A stretch of DNA of 64,000 nt, taken from NCBI GenBank assembly GCA_020638155.1, contig JACKJB010000001.1:1116001-1180000 (forward strand), written 5' to 3'. Under the pieces are notes generated by a model that worked only from the letters and a program-made list of their open reading frames with translations, did not search any database and was not told where the DNA came from. The position numbers were made by a program, and so were the translations under genes. The stretch is from Rhodospirillales bacterium (GTDB lineage Bacteria; Pseudomonadota; Alphaproteobacteria; Micavibrionales; Micavibrionaceae). The first letter of the stretch is position 1; each line of letters starts with the position of its first letter. Below, piece after piece: positions 7,979 to 16,501 of this stretch.

Positions 7979-9099
7979 AAACTTATCCGGATATTTTGCT
8001 CCTGCGCGATCCGGCGTTCGGGTAAATTCATCTTCTTCAGCGTCCGCCCTACTTCCATATAATCCACGCCATGCATGACCGAAGCCAGGTCTATAACGCT
8101 CTTCATGGTTTTGGCTTCAAACCCGACCGCCTGCCCCAGCGCATACCAGGGCACCAATATAAACGGAATGTCTTCTTTGATGTAACGGTTATCTATGCCG
8201 CTGGGCGCTTTTATATCCTGATAAACCGCTGTCTCCCGCAGGAATGTCGCCAGCGTCGTGCATTCCCCGCCATAAATCTCTTTCAGGGCCTGCAGGGTCG
8301 TGCGTAAATGGCCATGGCCGTAACGGCGCGCAATTTCCAGCCGCTCTTCATCAATCTTGTCGATGATCTTGCATACCGAATTAGACATACCTTCGCGGTA
8401 AAAGCGGAAGTCGATCCCTTCGGCTTCGGCCCAGCCCGTGTTCAGCAGCAGGGCCGCCGGGTGCAGGACACCGTTATAAGACTGCAGCGAGACAGCAATG
8501 ATATCGTCATGCCATTCCAGCTTGCAGGGCATCAGGTCTTCAATCTCGGCTTTCTTTTCTTCCGATACGTTCGGCGGCAGCGCGGCAATCGGGATAAAGT
8601 TCTTTACGCCCCAAACATCAACATGCCCGTTCAGGTCCGCTTTGGATGCATGCGGCGCCGAATTGGTTTCAAGGATCAGCGCATTCCGGCCTTTGAGCAT
8701 ATCTTCCAGCACGAAAGAAGAGAAATTGCCATTCAGGTTCACGATCGTGTGGCCCTGCACATGCGGGGTCATCAGGGCAAACATCTGCTCATGCGCATAA
8801 GACGGCAGGGCGAGAATGGTATTTTCAGAAAAGCGCAGGGCTTCGCCGATATCCTTGGTCAGGACATCCAGGTGGCAATGCCCCTTTTCGACCCCGTCAT
8901 AAGACAGCGCGCCTTTTTCGGCGATGGTATCCAGCTTGTCGGCATGATCCGGGTGCGCATACAGGCAGACCTGGTAGCCACGGCGTTTAAGGTCCGCCGC
9001 GAGAGCGCAACCCGTATTGCCTGCCCCTATAATCGTGACCGTCTTTTGCCGGGCACGGTCAAAACCGCCCTTTGCCGATGCTGTCATAGCGCCGCGCAT
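7972..9099 (-). CDS. NAD(P)-dependent opine (octopine/nopaline) dehydrogenase family protein
   Basis: A Rossmann motif GAGNTGCALAADLKRRG lies at residues 25-41. The C-terminal octopine-dehydrogenase domain has the characteristic Asn/His region (SYNGVLHPAALLLNTG, about residue 215). Such enzymes reductively condense an amino acid with an alpha-keto acid. Two Fur-box-like palindromes lie in the 113 bases upstream, which suggests iron-regulated expression and possibly metallophore-type opine synthesis. No nicotianamine-synthase-like partner is visible nearby. The start may be 9099 or the in-frame ATG at 9087. The last codons and the TAG fall within the MITE right repeat, so the native C-terminus may have been altered. 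Confidence 0.82.
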   Translation of the reverse strand: MRGAMTASAKGGFDRARQKTVTIIGAGNTGCALAADLKRRGYQVCLYAHPDHADKLDTIAEKGALSYDGVEKGHCHLDVLTKDIGEALRFSENTILALPSYAHEQMFALMTPHVQGHTIVNLNGNFSSFVLEDMLKGRNALILETNSAPHASKADLNGHVDVWGVKNFIPIAALPPNVSEEKKAEIEDLMPCKLEWHDDIIAVSLQSYNGVLHPAALLLNTGWAEAEGIDFRFYREGMSNSVCKIIDKIDEERLEIARRYGHGHLRTTLQALKEIYGGECTTLATFLRETAVYQDIKAPSGIDNRYIKEDIPFILVPWYALGQAVGFEAKTMKSVIDLASVMHGVDYMEVGRTLKKMNLPERRIAQEQNIRISLL

Positions 9100-9128
9100 A
9101 TCCTTTACTGCGATGTCATACCGAACAG

Positions 9129-9147
9129 AATGAGAATAATTCTCATT
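9129..9147. promoter_or_regulatory. Fur-box-like palindrome 1
   Basis: AATGAGAAT-A-ATTCTCATT is a perfect 19-base palindrome whose core fits the Fur 7-1-7 pattern TGAnAATnATTnTCA. It is centred about 39 bases upstream of the opine dehydrogenase ATG (minus strand), in the region where a promoter would be expected. Confidence 0.75.
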
Positions 9148-9190
9148 TGCTAACAGGAAGTATCACAGCCATCAGGACGACACAAGAGAC

Positions 9191-9213
9191 AAAATGAGAA
9201 TGGTTCTCATTTT
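9191..9213. promoter_or_regulatory. Fur-box-like palindrome 2
   Basis: AAAATGAGAA-TGG-TTCTCATTTT is a perfect 10-bp inverted repeat around three bases, 62 bases upstream of palindrome 1 measured centre to centre. It lies at the 3' edge of the M48 peptidase gene. With palindrome 1 it probably forms a paired operator for the opine dehydrogenase gene. Confidence 0.65.
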
Positions 9214-10673
9214 TATTCCGTTATCAGCTTATAACGCTGCCCGGCAGCAACGCCTTCTCCCTGCCGCAAGGCATTGAGGGTACGGAAACGCTCTTCCTGA
9301 TAGGTGGTGTACGGCATCCGGCGCGCCAGGGATGCTACGGTATCCCCCGCTTTAGCCGTCACGATGCGGATACGGTACGGTTTGATGCTTTGTTTTTCTG
9401 CCGCGGTTAACGCCCGCAGGCTATAGGTCGTGCGCTTCAGCTCTTCGACCAGGGCGGCAGACGCGTTTTGCGGGATGGCCATCTGGAACCGGAAGAAGGT
9501 ATTCGGGTTCCACTGGATCGCGACGATCCGGATGGTTGCCGCCGTATTCCCGACTTTCCCGTTAAAGGATGCTGTTGCCGCGCTCTTGCCGTTGATATTG
9601 ATTGTTTCAACATCCCCCAGCGGCTCGCCCTTCATCCAGACCTGTGTCAGATATTGCGCCGGAAGCAGGTTTTGCGGGTTGGCGGCGGCATCGAACAGGA
9701 TCACCGCGCCTTTATTATCGGTCGCGATCACCTGTGAAGGCTGGTTGTTCAGGGTAAAGCCTTCCGGGGCGCTGAACATAAAACCCATTTCGGTATGATA
9801 AAAGCTGTTGCCGCGGACGAAGCCGTGTTTGGCACTCTCACCATAGATCAAACCATCAATCTTGCTCAGATATTCATCCCGGCCCAGATTTCCGTTTGCA
9901 GGGTACTGCCCGGCAAGGCCGACGGTTTGCTGAACACGGTCCGCCGTCAGCGGGTGCGTCGAGAACCAGTCTACATCCGGGCGGCTATTCCCGTTAATCC
10001 GGCCTTCAAGGGTCGTATAATCATTCAGGCTTTGCAAAAAGCCCGTCATCGCATCCGGGCGGTAACCGGCACGGGACAGGTAACGGATCCCCAGCGCATC
10101 GGCTTCATGCTCCTGCCCCCGGGAATAAGACTTCATAAACAGGTCACTGCCGATTGAGGCAGCCTGCGTCGCGGTCGGACTGTCCAGCGCGGCAGAGAGA
10201 ACCATCGCCCCCAGCGAAGTCACAACGCCGCGGGAATAACGCTCCGCCGAGTGCCGGCCGGTAATATGCCCGACTTCGTGCCCCAGTACGGCAGCCAGCT
10301 CTGCTTCGCTATTGGCCTGCGCTAAAAGACCGCGCGTGACATAGACATACCCGCCCGGCAGGGCAAAGGCATTCACCATCGAGTCATCGAGCAGGAAAAA
10401 TTTGTACTGGACGTCTGGACGCTCGGTATTTTGCGCGACAGTCTGCCCGACCTTATTGATATAGGTTTGCAGAGCCTGGCTGTTTTCGGGCAGGCCGTAG
10501 GTCGCCATAACCTTCTCATGCTCTGTCGCGCCGACCTGCATTTCCTGCGCCGGGGACATCAGGGCGGTAAATTGCTGCTGCCCGGTTGCCGGGTTAGTGG
10601 AGCATGCGGATAAGCCGCCCAGCAGAAAGGCCGACAATAACAAAGGCTTGCAAAGTCCTCCCCAATCGCGCAA
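9213..10673 (-). CDS. M48-family zinc metallopeptidase, lipoprotein, LysM-like C-terminus
   Basis: This periplasmic protease resembles the BepA/LoiP type involved in outer-membrane quality control. The HEXXH site is LGHEVGHITGRHSAERYSRG. The downstream HEADALG segment supplies the third Zn ligand (Glu). The C-terminal 60 residues (VTAKAGDTVASLARRM ... GQRYKLITE) look like a LysM-type domain. The N-terminus contains a lipobox (LLGGLSAC). The open frame runs on to 10892, but this passes through a family-C repeat. The TTG at 10673 gives a compact signal peptide beginning MRDWGGLCKPLLL and is my choice; the true start is uncertain because the repeat seems to have disrupted the original 5' end. 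Confidence 0.87.
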   Translation of the reverse strand: MRDWGGLCKPLLLSAFLLGGLSACSTNPATGQQQFTALMSPAQEMQVGATEHEKVMATYGLPENSQALQTYINKVGQTVAQNTERPDVQYKFFLLDDSMVNAFALPGGYVYVTRGLLAQANSEAELAAVLGHEVGHITGRHSAERYSRGVVTSLGAMVLSAALDSPTATQAASIGSDLFMKSYSRGQEHEADALGIRYLSRAGYRPDAMTGFLQSLNDYTTLEGRINGNSRPDVDWFSTHPLTADRVQQTVGLAGQYPANGNLGRDEYLSKIDGLIYGESAKHGFVRGNSFYHTEMGFMFSAPEGFTLNNQPSQVIATDNKGAVILFDAAANPQNLLPAQYLTQVWMKGEPLGDVETININGKSAATASFNGKVGNTAATIRIVAIQWNPNTFFRFQMAIPQNASAALVEELKRTTYSLRALTAAEKQSIKPYRIRIVTAKAGDTVASLARRMPYTTYQEERFRTLNALRQGEGVAAGQRYKLITE

Positions 10674-10683
10674 ACGTTTATCA

Positions 10684-10777
10684 ATGTCATCCCGAGCGCA
10701 GCCGAGGGATCTGCGCAAGATACCAACAGGGAAGATCCCTCCATTACGCGCCTGCGGCGCTCCAGTCGGGATGACAT
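10684..10777. repeat. Palindromic repeat family C, copy between M48 and thermonuclease genes
   Basis: The ends ATGTCATCCCGA and TCGGGATGACAT are inverted. Internal GAGGGATCT and AGATCCCTC segments pair. Further copies or variants are at about 7864-7937 (inside the MITE), 45176-45253, 53705-53781, 54636-54710 and 55053-55132. It sits in the divergent promoter region. Confidence 0.9.
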
Positions 10778-10809
10778 ATTTATGTATGTTTTTTACAAAG
10801 GCGATCATC

Positions 10810-11664
10810 ATGCTGAAAATCTTCAATCTGCTTATTGTTTTTCTGTGCTTTTTTAGCGCAAGCGTAGGCGCACAGGAAGAAAAAAAGTTCATAGACGCGC
10901 CAAAAGCTGACTATGGCGTCCTGACCCTGTCCGGTGTCGCGCAGGTCAGGCAGGTGATCGACCCGCTGCGGCTACAGCTTTATGACGGGCGGATTGTCCA
11001 GCTCAGCAATATCGATGTGCCCGACCTTACCCCTTATGATATAGGCGATGTCGGTCTTGCGGCCAAGGCCCTGCTGGAAGGGATGCTGGTGGACAAGCAT
11101 GTCCGGCTGCATCAGAGCAAAGATTCCCGTAATGGCCGCCTGAACCGTATGGGATACAGCCTTGCCCATGTTGAAGAACGGATCAGTGAAGGATGGGTGC
11201 AAGGCGCGCTGCTTGTAAACGGGCTGGCCCGTGTACGGCCCTCTGCCCACAATACCGAACTGACCGCGGAAATGCTGGCGCTGGAAGAACAGGCCCGGCA
11301 GGAAAAGCGCGGCCTGTGGGCGGATGACAAATATGCGGTCCGCACTCCCGATACCGCAGCAGAGTCGATGAATAGCTGGACTATTGTCGAAGGAACCGTG
11401 CGGGCCAGCGCGATGGCCAACAATACGATTTACCTGAATTTCGGGCCGGACTGGCGCAGCGATTTTACCGTGGCAATCAAACCACCTGTCCGGCGCAAGC
11501 TGGTCAATCTCGGCATTGATCCGCTGCAATATGGCGGTAAGACCATACGGGTGCGTGGCTGGATGGAAAGCTATAACGGGCCGTATCTGGAGCTTATCGA
11601 TCCGGCATGGATACAGACCTTGCCAGAAGGGGATGAAAGCACTACGTTTAAGTCTAATAATTAA
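10810..11664 (+). CDS. Secreted thermonuclease-like (SNase-fold) protein
   Basis: The 284-aa protein starts with a clear signal peptide (MLKIFNLLIVFLCFFSASVGA). A staphylococcal-nuclease-like OB fold covers about residues 45-160. It has RQVIDPLRLQLYDGRIVQLSNID and, near residue 150, EEQARQEKRGLWAD, the usual end of the domain. A second, less conserved beta-rich domain follows. The open frame extends upstream to 10597 but would then cross the repeat; ATG 10810 gives the signal peptide. Catalytic Arg/Glu positions could not be confirmed, so nuclease activity is an inference from the family. Confidence 0.85.
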   Translation: MLKIFNLLIVFLCFFSASVGAQEEKKFIDAPKADYGVLTLSGVAQVRQVIDPLRLQLYDGRIVQLSNIDVPDLTPYDIGDVGLAAKALLEGMLVDKHVRLHQSKDSRNGRLNRMGYSLAHVEERISEGWVQGALLVNGLARVRPSAHNTELTAEMLALEEQARQEKRGLWADDKYAVRTPDTAAESMNSWTIVEGTVRASAMANNTIYLNFGPDWRSDFTVAIKPPVRRKLVNLGIDPLQYGGKTIRVRGWMESYNGPYLELIDPAWIQTLPEGDESTTFKSNN

Positions 11665-11708
11665 AAAATTAGTATTTTTAGACACATAAAACCCTTTATA
11701 ATAAAAAG

Positions 11709-12710
11709 ATGAGCCGAGAAAAACGCCAGCACAGCGCCAATCCCATGGCAGATCGCCGATCGCCGCTGATGGATTTGTTTCCGCCGATCTCGCCCTATTC
11801 GTCCGGATTTCTGGAGGTCAACGACATCCATAGCCTGTATTGGGAGCAAAGCGGCAATCCGGACGGTGTCCCAATCCTGTTGCTGCATGGGGGGCCCGGT
11901 GCGGGCGCAACGGCAACGCATCGCCGCTTTTTCGACCCCGATCATTACCGTATCATTATTTTCGACCAGCGCGGCGCCGGACGTTCCACGCCGCTGGGCT
12001 GCCTTGAAGATAACACCCTGTATGAACTGGTCGAAGATATTGAAACGCTGCGGGCGCGCCTGAATATCGACCGCTGGCACCTGTTCGGCGGCTCATGGGG
12101 CAGCACTCTTGCGCTTGCCTATGGCCAGCAGCATCCGCAGCGCTGCATCAGTATGATCCTGCGCGGGATTTTCCTGATGGAGCAAACCGAGATTGACTGG
12201 TTCCTGTACGGCATGAAGATGATTTTCCCGGAAGCGTGGGAGCAGTTCGCCGCCGTAATCCCGGAAGAGGAGCATGACGACCTGCTCCGTGCCTACCATC
12301 ACCGGCTAACCAGCCCGGAAGACAAGCCGCGCATGGATGCCGCCATTGCCTGGAGCCTGTATGAAGGGGCGTGTTCTTCCCTGCTTCCGAATTACGAGAC
12401 CATCACGACGGATGAACAGAAAAGCCATGCCCTGGCGCTGGCCCGGATTGAATCCCATTACTTCCTGAAAGAAGTCATTCCGCCGGAAAACAGCCTGCTG
12501 CATGGGATCGACAAAATCCGCCATATCCCGACGACGATTATTCAAGGACGTTACGATGTGATTTGCCCGCTTTACACGGCGCATCGCCTACATGCGGCAT
12601 GGCCGGAAGCGGACTATATCGTCGTGCCCGATGGCGGTCATTCGGCCCTTGATCCCGCAATTCGCTCCCGTCTTATCGAAGCTACGGAAAATGCGCGAAC
12701 GCTGCGGTAA
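11709..12710 (+). CDS. pip: Proline iminopeptidase (alpha/beta hydrolase, S33)
   Basis: This cytosolic exopeptidase releases N-terminal proline. The oxyanion motif LLLHGGPGAGA, the nucleophile elbow GGSWGS (Ser about residue 122), the acid in QGRYDVICP and the base in DGGHSALDP are all visible. The 333-aa length is normal. The N-terminal 20 residues are outside the conserved part, and the ATG at 11769 (before DLFPPISPY) is an alternative start. It appears monocistronic. Confidence 0.93.
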   Translation: MSREKRQHSANPMADRRSPLMDLFPPISPYSSGFLEVNDIHSLYWEQSGNPDGVPILLLHGGPGAGATATHRRFFDPDHYRIIIFDQRGAGRSTPLGCLEDNTLYELVEDIETLRARLNIDRWHLFGGSWGSTLALAYGQQHPQRCISMILRGIFLMEQTEIDWFLYGMKMIFPEAWEQFAAVIPEEEHDDLLRAYHHRLTSPEDKPRMDAAIAWSLYEGACSSLLPNYETITTDEQKSHALALARIESHYFLKEVIPPENSLLHGIDKIRHIPTTIIQGRYDVICPLYTAHRLHAAWPEADYIVVPDGGHSALDPAIRSRLIEATENARTLR

Positions 12711-12937
12711 TTTTTTTATTTCCCTTCAAATCGCCTAATCCCTTGTGCAGCGCGGCACCAGCCATGATTTCAATACGAACCGTTCCCATAACCCATTGAT
12801 TCAGTAAGGAAGTTTTAACTTTTCCACACGTAATCTAACAGGTATTATCTATAGCGGTGTTCAATCCGGGATGATCTTCAAGGGAGCATCATGGGGAGAG
12901 CGCTATTTGTGCAAAACAAAAGCAAGGGGAATCCTTA

Positions 12938-13522
12938 ATGTTAAAACTTTCTCAAAAATTATTATTTGGTGCAGCTCTGGCCGTCATGGTCGCAGGAAGC
13001 GGCTTCGCGCAAGCGGGCGAAAACTTCCCGGATCACGAATTTGTGACCCTGCCGGTTGAAAGCCTGAGCAATCCAGAGCGTCTCGACCTGAACCGCTATG
13101 TGAACTACGAAGAGCGCCAGCAGTGTCAGAACTACCGGATGGCCCCTTCCCCGTTCTATCGCCAGGGCTGTGCCCTGTGGCGTGGTGAGCGCATGGATTA
13201 CACCATTTACTTCAACACCGGGTCTTCTGCGATCCGCGGTGGCGAACAGTACAAGGTCAACAAAATTGCCAAAGCGATCAAAAAACACAACCCGCGGGAA
13301 GTGCTGATCGTCGGCCATACCGATACGCAAGGCTCTGCCGAAGCAAACCAGAAACTGTCAATGAAGCGCGCAGACGCGGTTAGCGCCGCCCTCGCGTCTC
13401 ACGGTATCACAACGACAATCATCGACGACGAAGCTGTTGGTGAATACGACCTGGCCGTTGAAACCGGTGACGGTGTTGCCAACCAAAGCAACCGCCGCGT
13501 AACGGTCCTGCTGCGCCGCTAA
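12938..13522 (+). CDS. OmpA-domain periplasmic/outer-membrane protein
   Basis: A signal peptide (KLLFGAALAVMVAGSGFAQA) precedes a short region and then an OmpA/Pal peptidoglycan-binding domain (residues about 85-194). That domain has VGHTDTQGSAEANQKLSMKRA and ends in NRRVTVLLRR. The Asp and Arg expected to bind diaminopimelate are present. There is no lipobox and no 8-strand barrel. The AAGGGG ribosome site and a strong terminator mark it as a single-gene unit. The 227 bases upstream hold no gene. Confidence 0.88.
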   Translation: MLKLSQKLLFGAALAVMVAGSGFAQAGENFPDHEFVTLPVESLSNPERLDLNRYVNYEERQQCQNYRMAPSPFYRQGCALWRGERMDYTIYFNTGSSAIRGGEQYKVNKIAKAIKKHNPREVLIVGHTDTQGSAEANQKLSMKRADAVSAALASHGITTTIIDDEAVGEYDLAVETGDGVANQSNRRVTVLLRR

Positions 13523-13545
13523 GCGCACACCCATAATTGTTTCAG

Positions 13546-13577
13546 ATCGCCCCCGTTTACCGACGGGGGCGATTTTT
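13546..13577 (+). terminator. Intrinsic terminator after OmpA-domain gene
   Basis: The 11-bp stem ATCGCCCCCGT/ACGGGGGCGAT, with a six-base loop, is followed by a T-rich tract. Confidence 0.93.
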
Positions 13578-13635
13578 ATTGACATAACAATAAGGCGTTT
13601 ATATATTACGCAAAATCGAAGGGATTGAGGAAATT

Positions 13636-14775
13636 ATGGCGACAGCTCCAAAAGAATTATCATTTCAAGTGTTCTCCCCGCAAAAGTATACGTCCGAAAA
13701 ACGCGCACGGCTGGAAGAGTTGCTGGGCACCTTGAAAGCCGCAACGAAAGAGAGAAAAACTTATCTCGACGGTGGAAAATTTAAGGCCTTGGCGCATTGG
13801 CTGGAAAACCCAGGCATGCAAACAGAGCCTCATGATTACGACCAAATGTTTGAAGCTGTTCCTAAAGACAGACTCCCTGGCTATTTAAAAGAAGTCAAAG
13901 AAGCTTTTGGTAATAATCAAAGCGATTTATACGAAAAACTTGCGGCCCTTGACGCAGAAAAACAACTAAAGGCCATCGCCTATTTAGGCAGCTCATACGC
14001 GGATTTCATCGACCGGAAAGAAGACCGCAGGCACTGGGCAAAAATCAATAAACTATACGAAACCATTTTGAGCGAATTTCCCGAAATCCTTTATGATATT
14101 GATGACATCAAAGGCGCGGTAAAATTTGGATCGCTACTAAAACGGGACAAAGGCAAACTCACTATGCTCTGGGGGTTTGCAACCAAAGGAGATCAAATAG
14201 AAAAAGCCAAATCTCTTCTTGCCGAGGCTTATCCGAACGATGATGTCGATAACCTGCATATTGGTGCGGTGGAGCTGGAGAAAGCCGGGGCATCTTATTT
14301 ACTTTCACTCGCGGCAGATACAATTGTTGTCGGCCCCCTGTTTTCCCATCCGGAGATCAAGAAATGGGATCTTGGTATGTATATGCTGCACCATGAATTC
14401 CAGCATCGTCGCCAGATCAGGCTGGCAGACAAGCTCGACAAAGGCCTTCTGGAGAAAGGTTCCGCACAGCATTATCAAGCCCGCCTTTACCATGCACAGA
14501 TGGAAGGCGGCTACCTGACCCCGATGACCGCCGTAAACAAACTTGCCATGTATGCCCGGGTTGGCGACTATCATCGTCAGCCTATTGAGAAACAGGCCAA
14601 TGAAATAGCTACCATTTCAAGCGCGATAGGCAACACATCAGGTGCCGCTATGTGGATGCTCAATGAAAAGCTTTCAAACGCCTTTTCTGCCGTTGCCAAA
14701 CCCATTAATACAGTGGCGTACGGTATCGAACGTGTTACATCGTTCTTTACCGGCAATAAAGGGCCTAAGCTTTAG
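13636..14775 (+). CDS. Unrecognised 379-aa protein with HEXXH motif
   Basis: I do not recognise the family. The protein has no signal peptide and is mostly helical and charged. It contains MLHHEFQHRRQ at about residues 250-260, an HEXXH zinc-peptidase motif in a helix. Glu/His residues in the following 60 residues (for example YHAQMEGGYL) could supply a third ligand. The C-terminal 60 residues are amphipathic (NTVAYGIERVTSFF). A GAGG ribosome site precedes ATG 13636. Codon use looks more A-rich in the first half than that of neighbouring pgk. It may be an intracellular or secreted metallopeptidase; another orphan HEXXH protein is at 36724-37758. Confidence 0.75.
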   Translation: MATAPKELSFQVFSPQKYTSEKRARLEELLGTLKAATKERKTYLDGGKFKALAHWLENPGMQTEPHDYDQMFEAVPKDRLPGYLKEVKEAFGNNQSDLYEKLAALDAEKQLKAIAYLGSSYADFIDRKEDRRHWAKINKLYETILSEFPEILYDIDDIKGAVKFGSLLKRDKGKLTMLWGFATKGDQIEKAKSLLAEAYPNDDVDNLHIGAVELEKAGASYLLSLAADTIVVGPLFSHPEIKKWDLGMYMLHHEFQHRRQIRLADKLDKGLLEKGSAQHYQARLYHAQMEGGYLTPMTAVNKLAMYARVGDYHRQPIEKQANEIATISSAIGNTSGAAMWMLNEKLSNAFSAVAKPINTVAYGIERVTSFFTGNKGPKL

Positions 14776-14883
14776 ACTTCCAGTTGATTGCCTCTTTTTT
14801 GTATTGCAGGCATTCATGAAAGTCTTGGTCTCTTCTGATCTTGGTGCTAAAAGAAAGCAATCGGATTCAAGAAGGGTACTTCC

Positions 14884-16089
14884 ATGAGCTTTAAAACCAT
14901 CAGCGACTTTGATTTATCAGGAAAAACAGTATTATTACGCGCCGATCTTAATGTTCCATCTCAAGACGGAACCGTGACGGACACAACGCGGATCGACCGG
15001 TTAAAGCCGACGATTGACCTGCTGAAGGCAAAAGGCGCAAAGACGCTGATCCTGTCCCATTTCGGCCGCCCCAAAGGCGAGCGCAAAACGGAGTATTCCC
15101 TGTCTTTCCTGACTCCTGTGTTGGAAAAACAATGGGGCGTGGATGTCCAGTTTGCCGAAGACTGCATTGGCACCCCGGCGCAAAATCTGGCGGCCAACCT
15201 TGAAAACGGCCAGTTCGGCCTGCTGGAAAACCTGCGCTTTTATCCCGGCGAAGAAAAGAACGATCCCGAATTTATCAAGCAGCTGGCGGCGCTTGGCGAT
15301 ATTTACATCAACGACGCCTTTTCCGCGGCGCACCGCGCACACGCCTCGACCGAGGGGCTGGCACATGCCCTGCCGACCGGTGCGGGCCTGCTGATGGAAG
15401 CAGAGCTGAATGCGCTGAATGACGCGCTGGAAAGCCCGCAGCACCCGGTTGTTGCCATTGTCGGCGGCGCCAAGATTTCAACCAAGCTCAGCGTCCTTGA
15501 TAATCTTGTCCGCAAAGTCGATGTCCTGTTCCTCGGCGGCGGGATGGCGAATACGTTCCTGTTTGCCAAGGGCGTAGAGGTCGGCAAGTCCTTGTGTGAA
15601 AAAGATATGGCCGATGAAGCCCGCAAAATCATGCAGACCGCGGCAGATAACGGCTGCGAGATTATGCTGCCGTCGGACCGCATTGTCGTAACGGATCTGG
15701 CCCCCGGCGCGCCTTTTGACATCGTTGCCCTGAACGACATGCCCGCCGATAAGGAAGCGATTGATGCCGGACCACAAAGTATTGAAGACCTCAAAGCAAA
15801 ACTGGAAACGGCCAAAACCGTCCTGTGGAACGGGCCACTGGGCGTCTTTGAAATGAAGCCCTTTGATAACGGCACCAATGGCGCAGCCCTAGCCGTGGCC
15901 GAACTGACCAAAGCCGGAAAGCTGGTCAGTGTCGCCGGTGGCGGCGATACGGTAGCGGCCCTTGAAAACGCAGGCGTTGCCGATGATTTTAGCTATATTT
16001 CAACGGCGGGCGGTGCCTTCCTGGAATGGCTAGAAGGTAAGACCCTGCCCGGAGTTGCCGCCTTGAGCGCTTATAAAAACGCAGCGTAA
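14884..16089 (+). CDS. pgk: Phosphoglycerate kinase
   Basis: This cytosolic glycolytic/gluconeogenic enzyme interconverts 1,3-bisphosphoglycerate + ADP and 3-phosphoglycerate + ATP. The 401-aa protein has LLRADLNVPSQDG, the LSHFGRPKG substrate loop, FINDAFSAAHRAHAS-type and VAIVGGAKISTKL motifs, and the C-terminal SVAGGGDTVAALE nucleotide loop. An AGAAGGG ribosome site precedes the ATG. No gap or other glycolytic gene is adjacent. Confidence 0.97.
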   Translation: MSFKTISDFDLSGKTVLLRADLNVPSQDGTVTDTTRIDRLKPTIDLLKAKGAKTLILSHFGRPKGERKTEYSLSFLTPVLEKQWGVDVQFAEDCIGTPAQNLAANLENGQFGLLENLRFYPGEEKNDPEFIKQLAALGDIYINDAFSAAHRAHASTEGLAHALPTGAGLLMEAELNALNDALESPQHPVVAIVGGAKISTKLSVLDNLVRKVDVLFLGGGMANTFLFAKGVEVGKSLCEKDMADEARKIMQTAADNGCEIMLPSDRIVVTDLAPGAPFDIVALNDMPADKEAIDAGPQSIEDLKAKLETAKTVLWNGPLGVFEMKPFDNGTNGAALAVAELTKAGKLVSVAGGGDTVAALENAGVADDFSYISTAGGAFLEWLEGKTLPGVAALSAYKNAA

Positions 16090-16186
16090 AAAGCGTTTCC
16101 ATACATAACATTTCCTTTGCATTGTCATAATATTTTATGATACATGTCTTTATCATGTGTAACTTATTGATAGAGGGATTAGTTAG

Positions 16187-16501
16187 ATGATTGATAAGAA
16201 AGAAGGCTCCTTAGCAACACTGGATTCTGTAACACAAGCATGGCAAGCCGCTGCAGAACAAGGCAAACAAATGTATCTGGCTATCTGTATAGAAGGTTCG
16301 CCATCCATTGCCATACTCGATATCGGTGAAGGATCTGCGGAACAGGAAACCGCTTTCCTGAGCCGTGAAGACGGCCTGGCACTGGCAAAAACGCTCAAAG
16401 AAGCTTTTGAACACAAGGAATGGGAAGCCCCGGTTGACGGCAAGCCTGCCTTCATGGATTACCGGTTTTTCACCGACAAACCCAAAGCTCCGGCAGCTTA
16501 A
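16187..16501 (+). CDS. Hypothetical protein, 104 aa
   Basis: Not recognised. It is a small soluble acidic protein with an alternating beta/alpha appearance (MYLAICIEGSPSIAILDIG) and a Pro/Ala-rich C-terminus. A GAGGGA ribosome site lies upstream of the ATG. Its 3' end overlaps the convergent DUF2336 gene by 4 bases. It probably has its own promoter in the AT-rich gap after pgk. Confidence 0.7.
   Translation: MIDKKEGSLATLDSVTQAWQAAAEQGKQMYLAICIEGSPSIAILDIGEGSAEQETAFLSREDGLALAKTLKEAFEHKEWEAPVDGKPAFMDYRFFTDKPKAPAA

Noticed and set aside
7857..8078. 73-codon plus-strand frame starting with a VIPNACEGS-type peptide
   Set aside because: It is a translation of the MITE/family-C palindrome and antisense to the opine dehydrogenase gene; such peptides recur wherever the repeat occurs.
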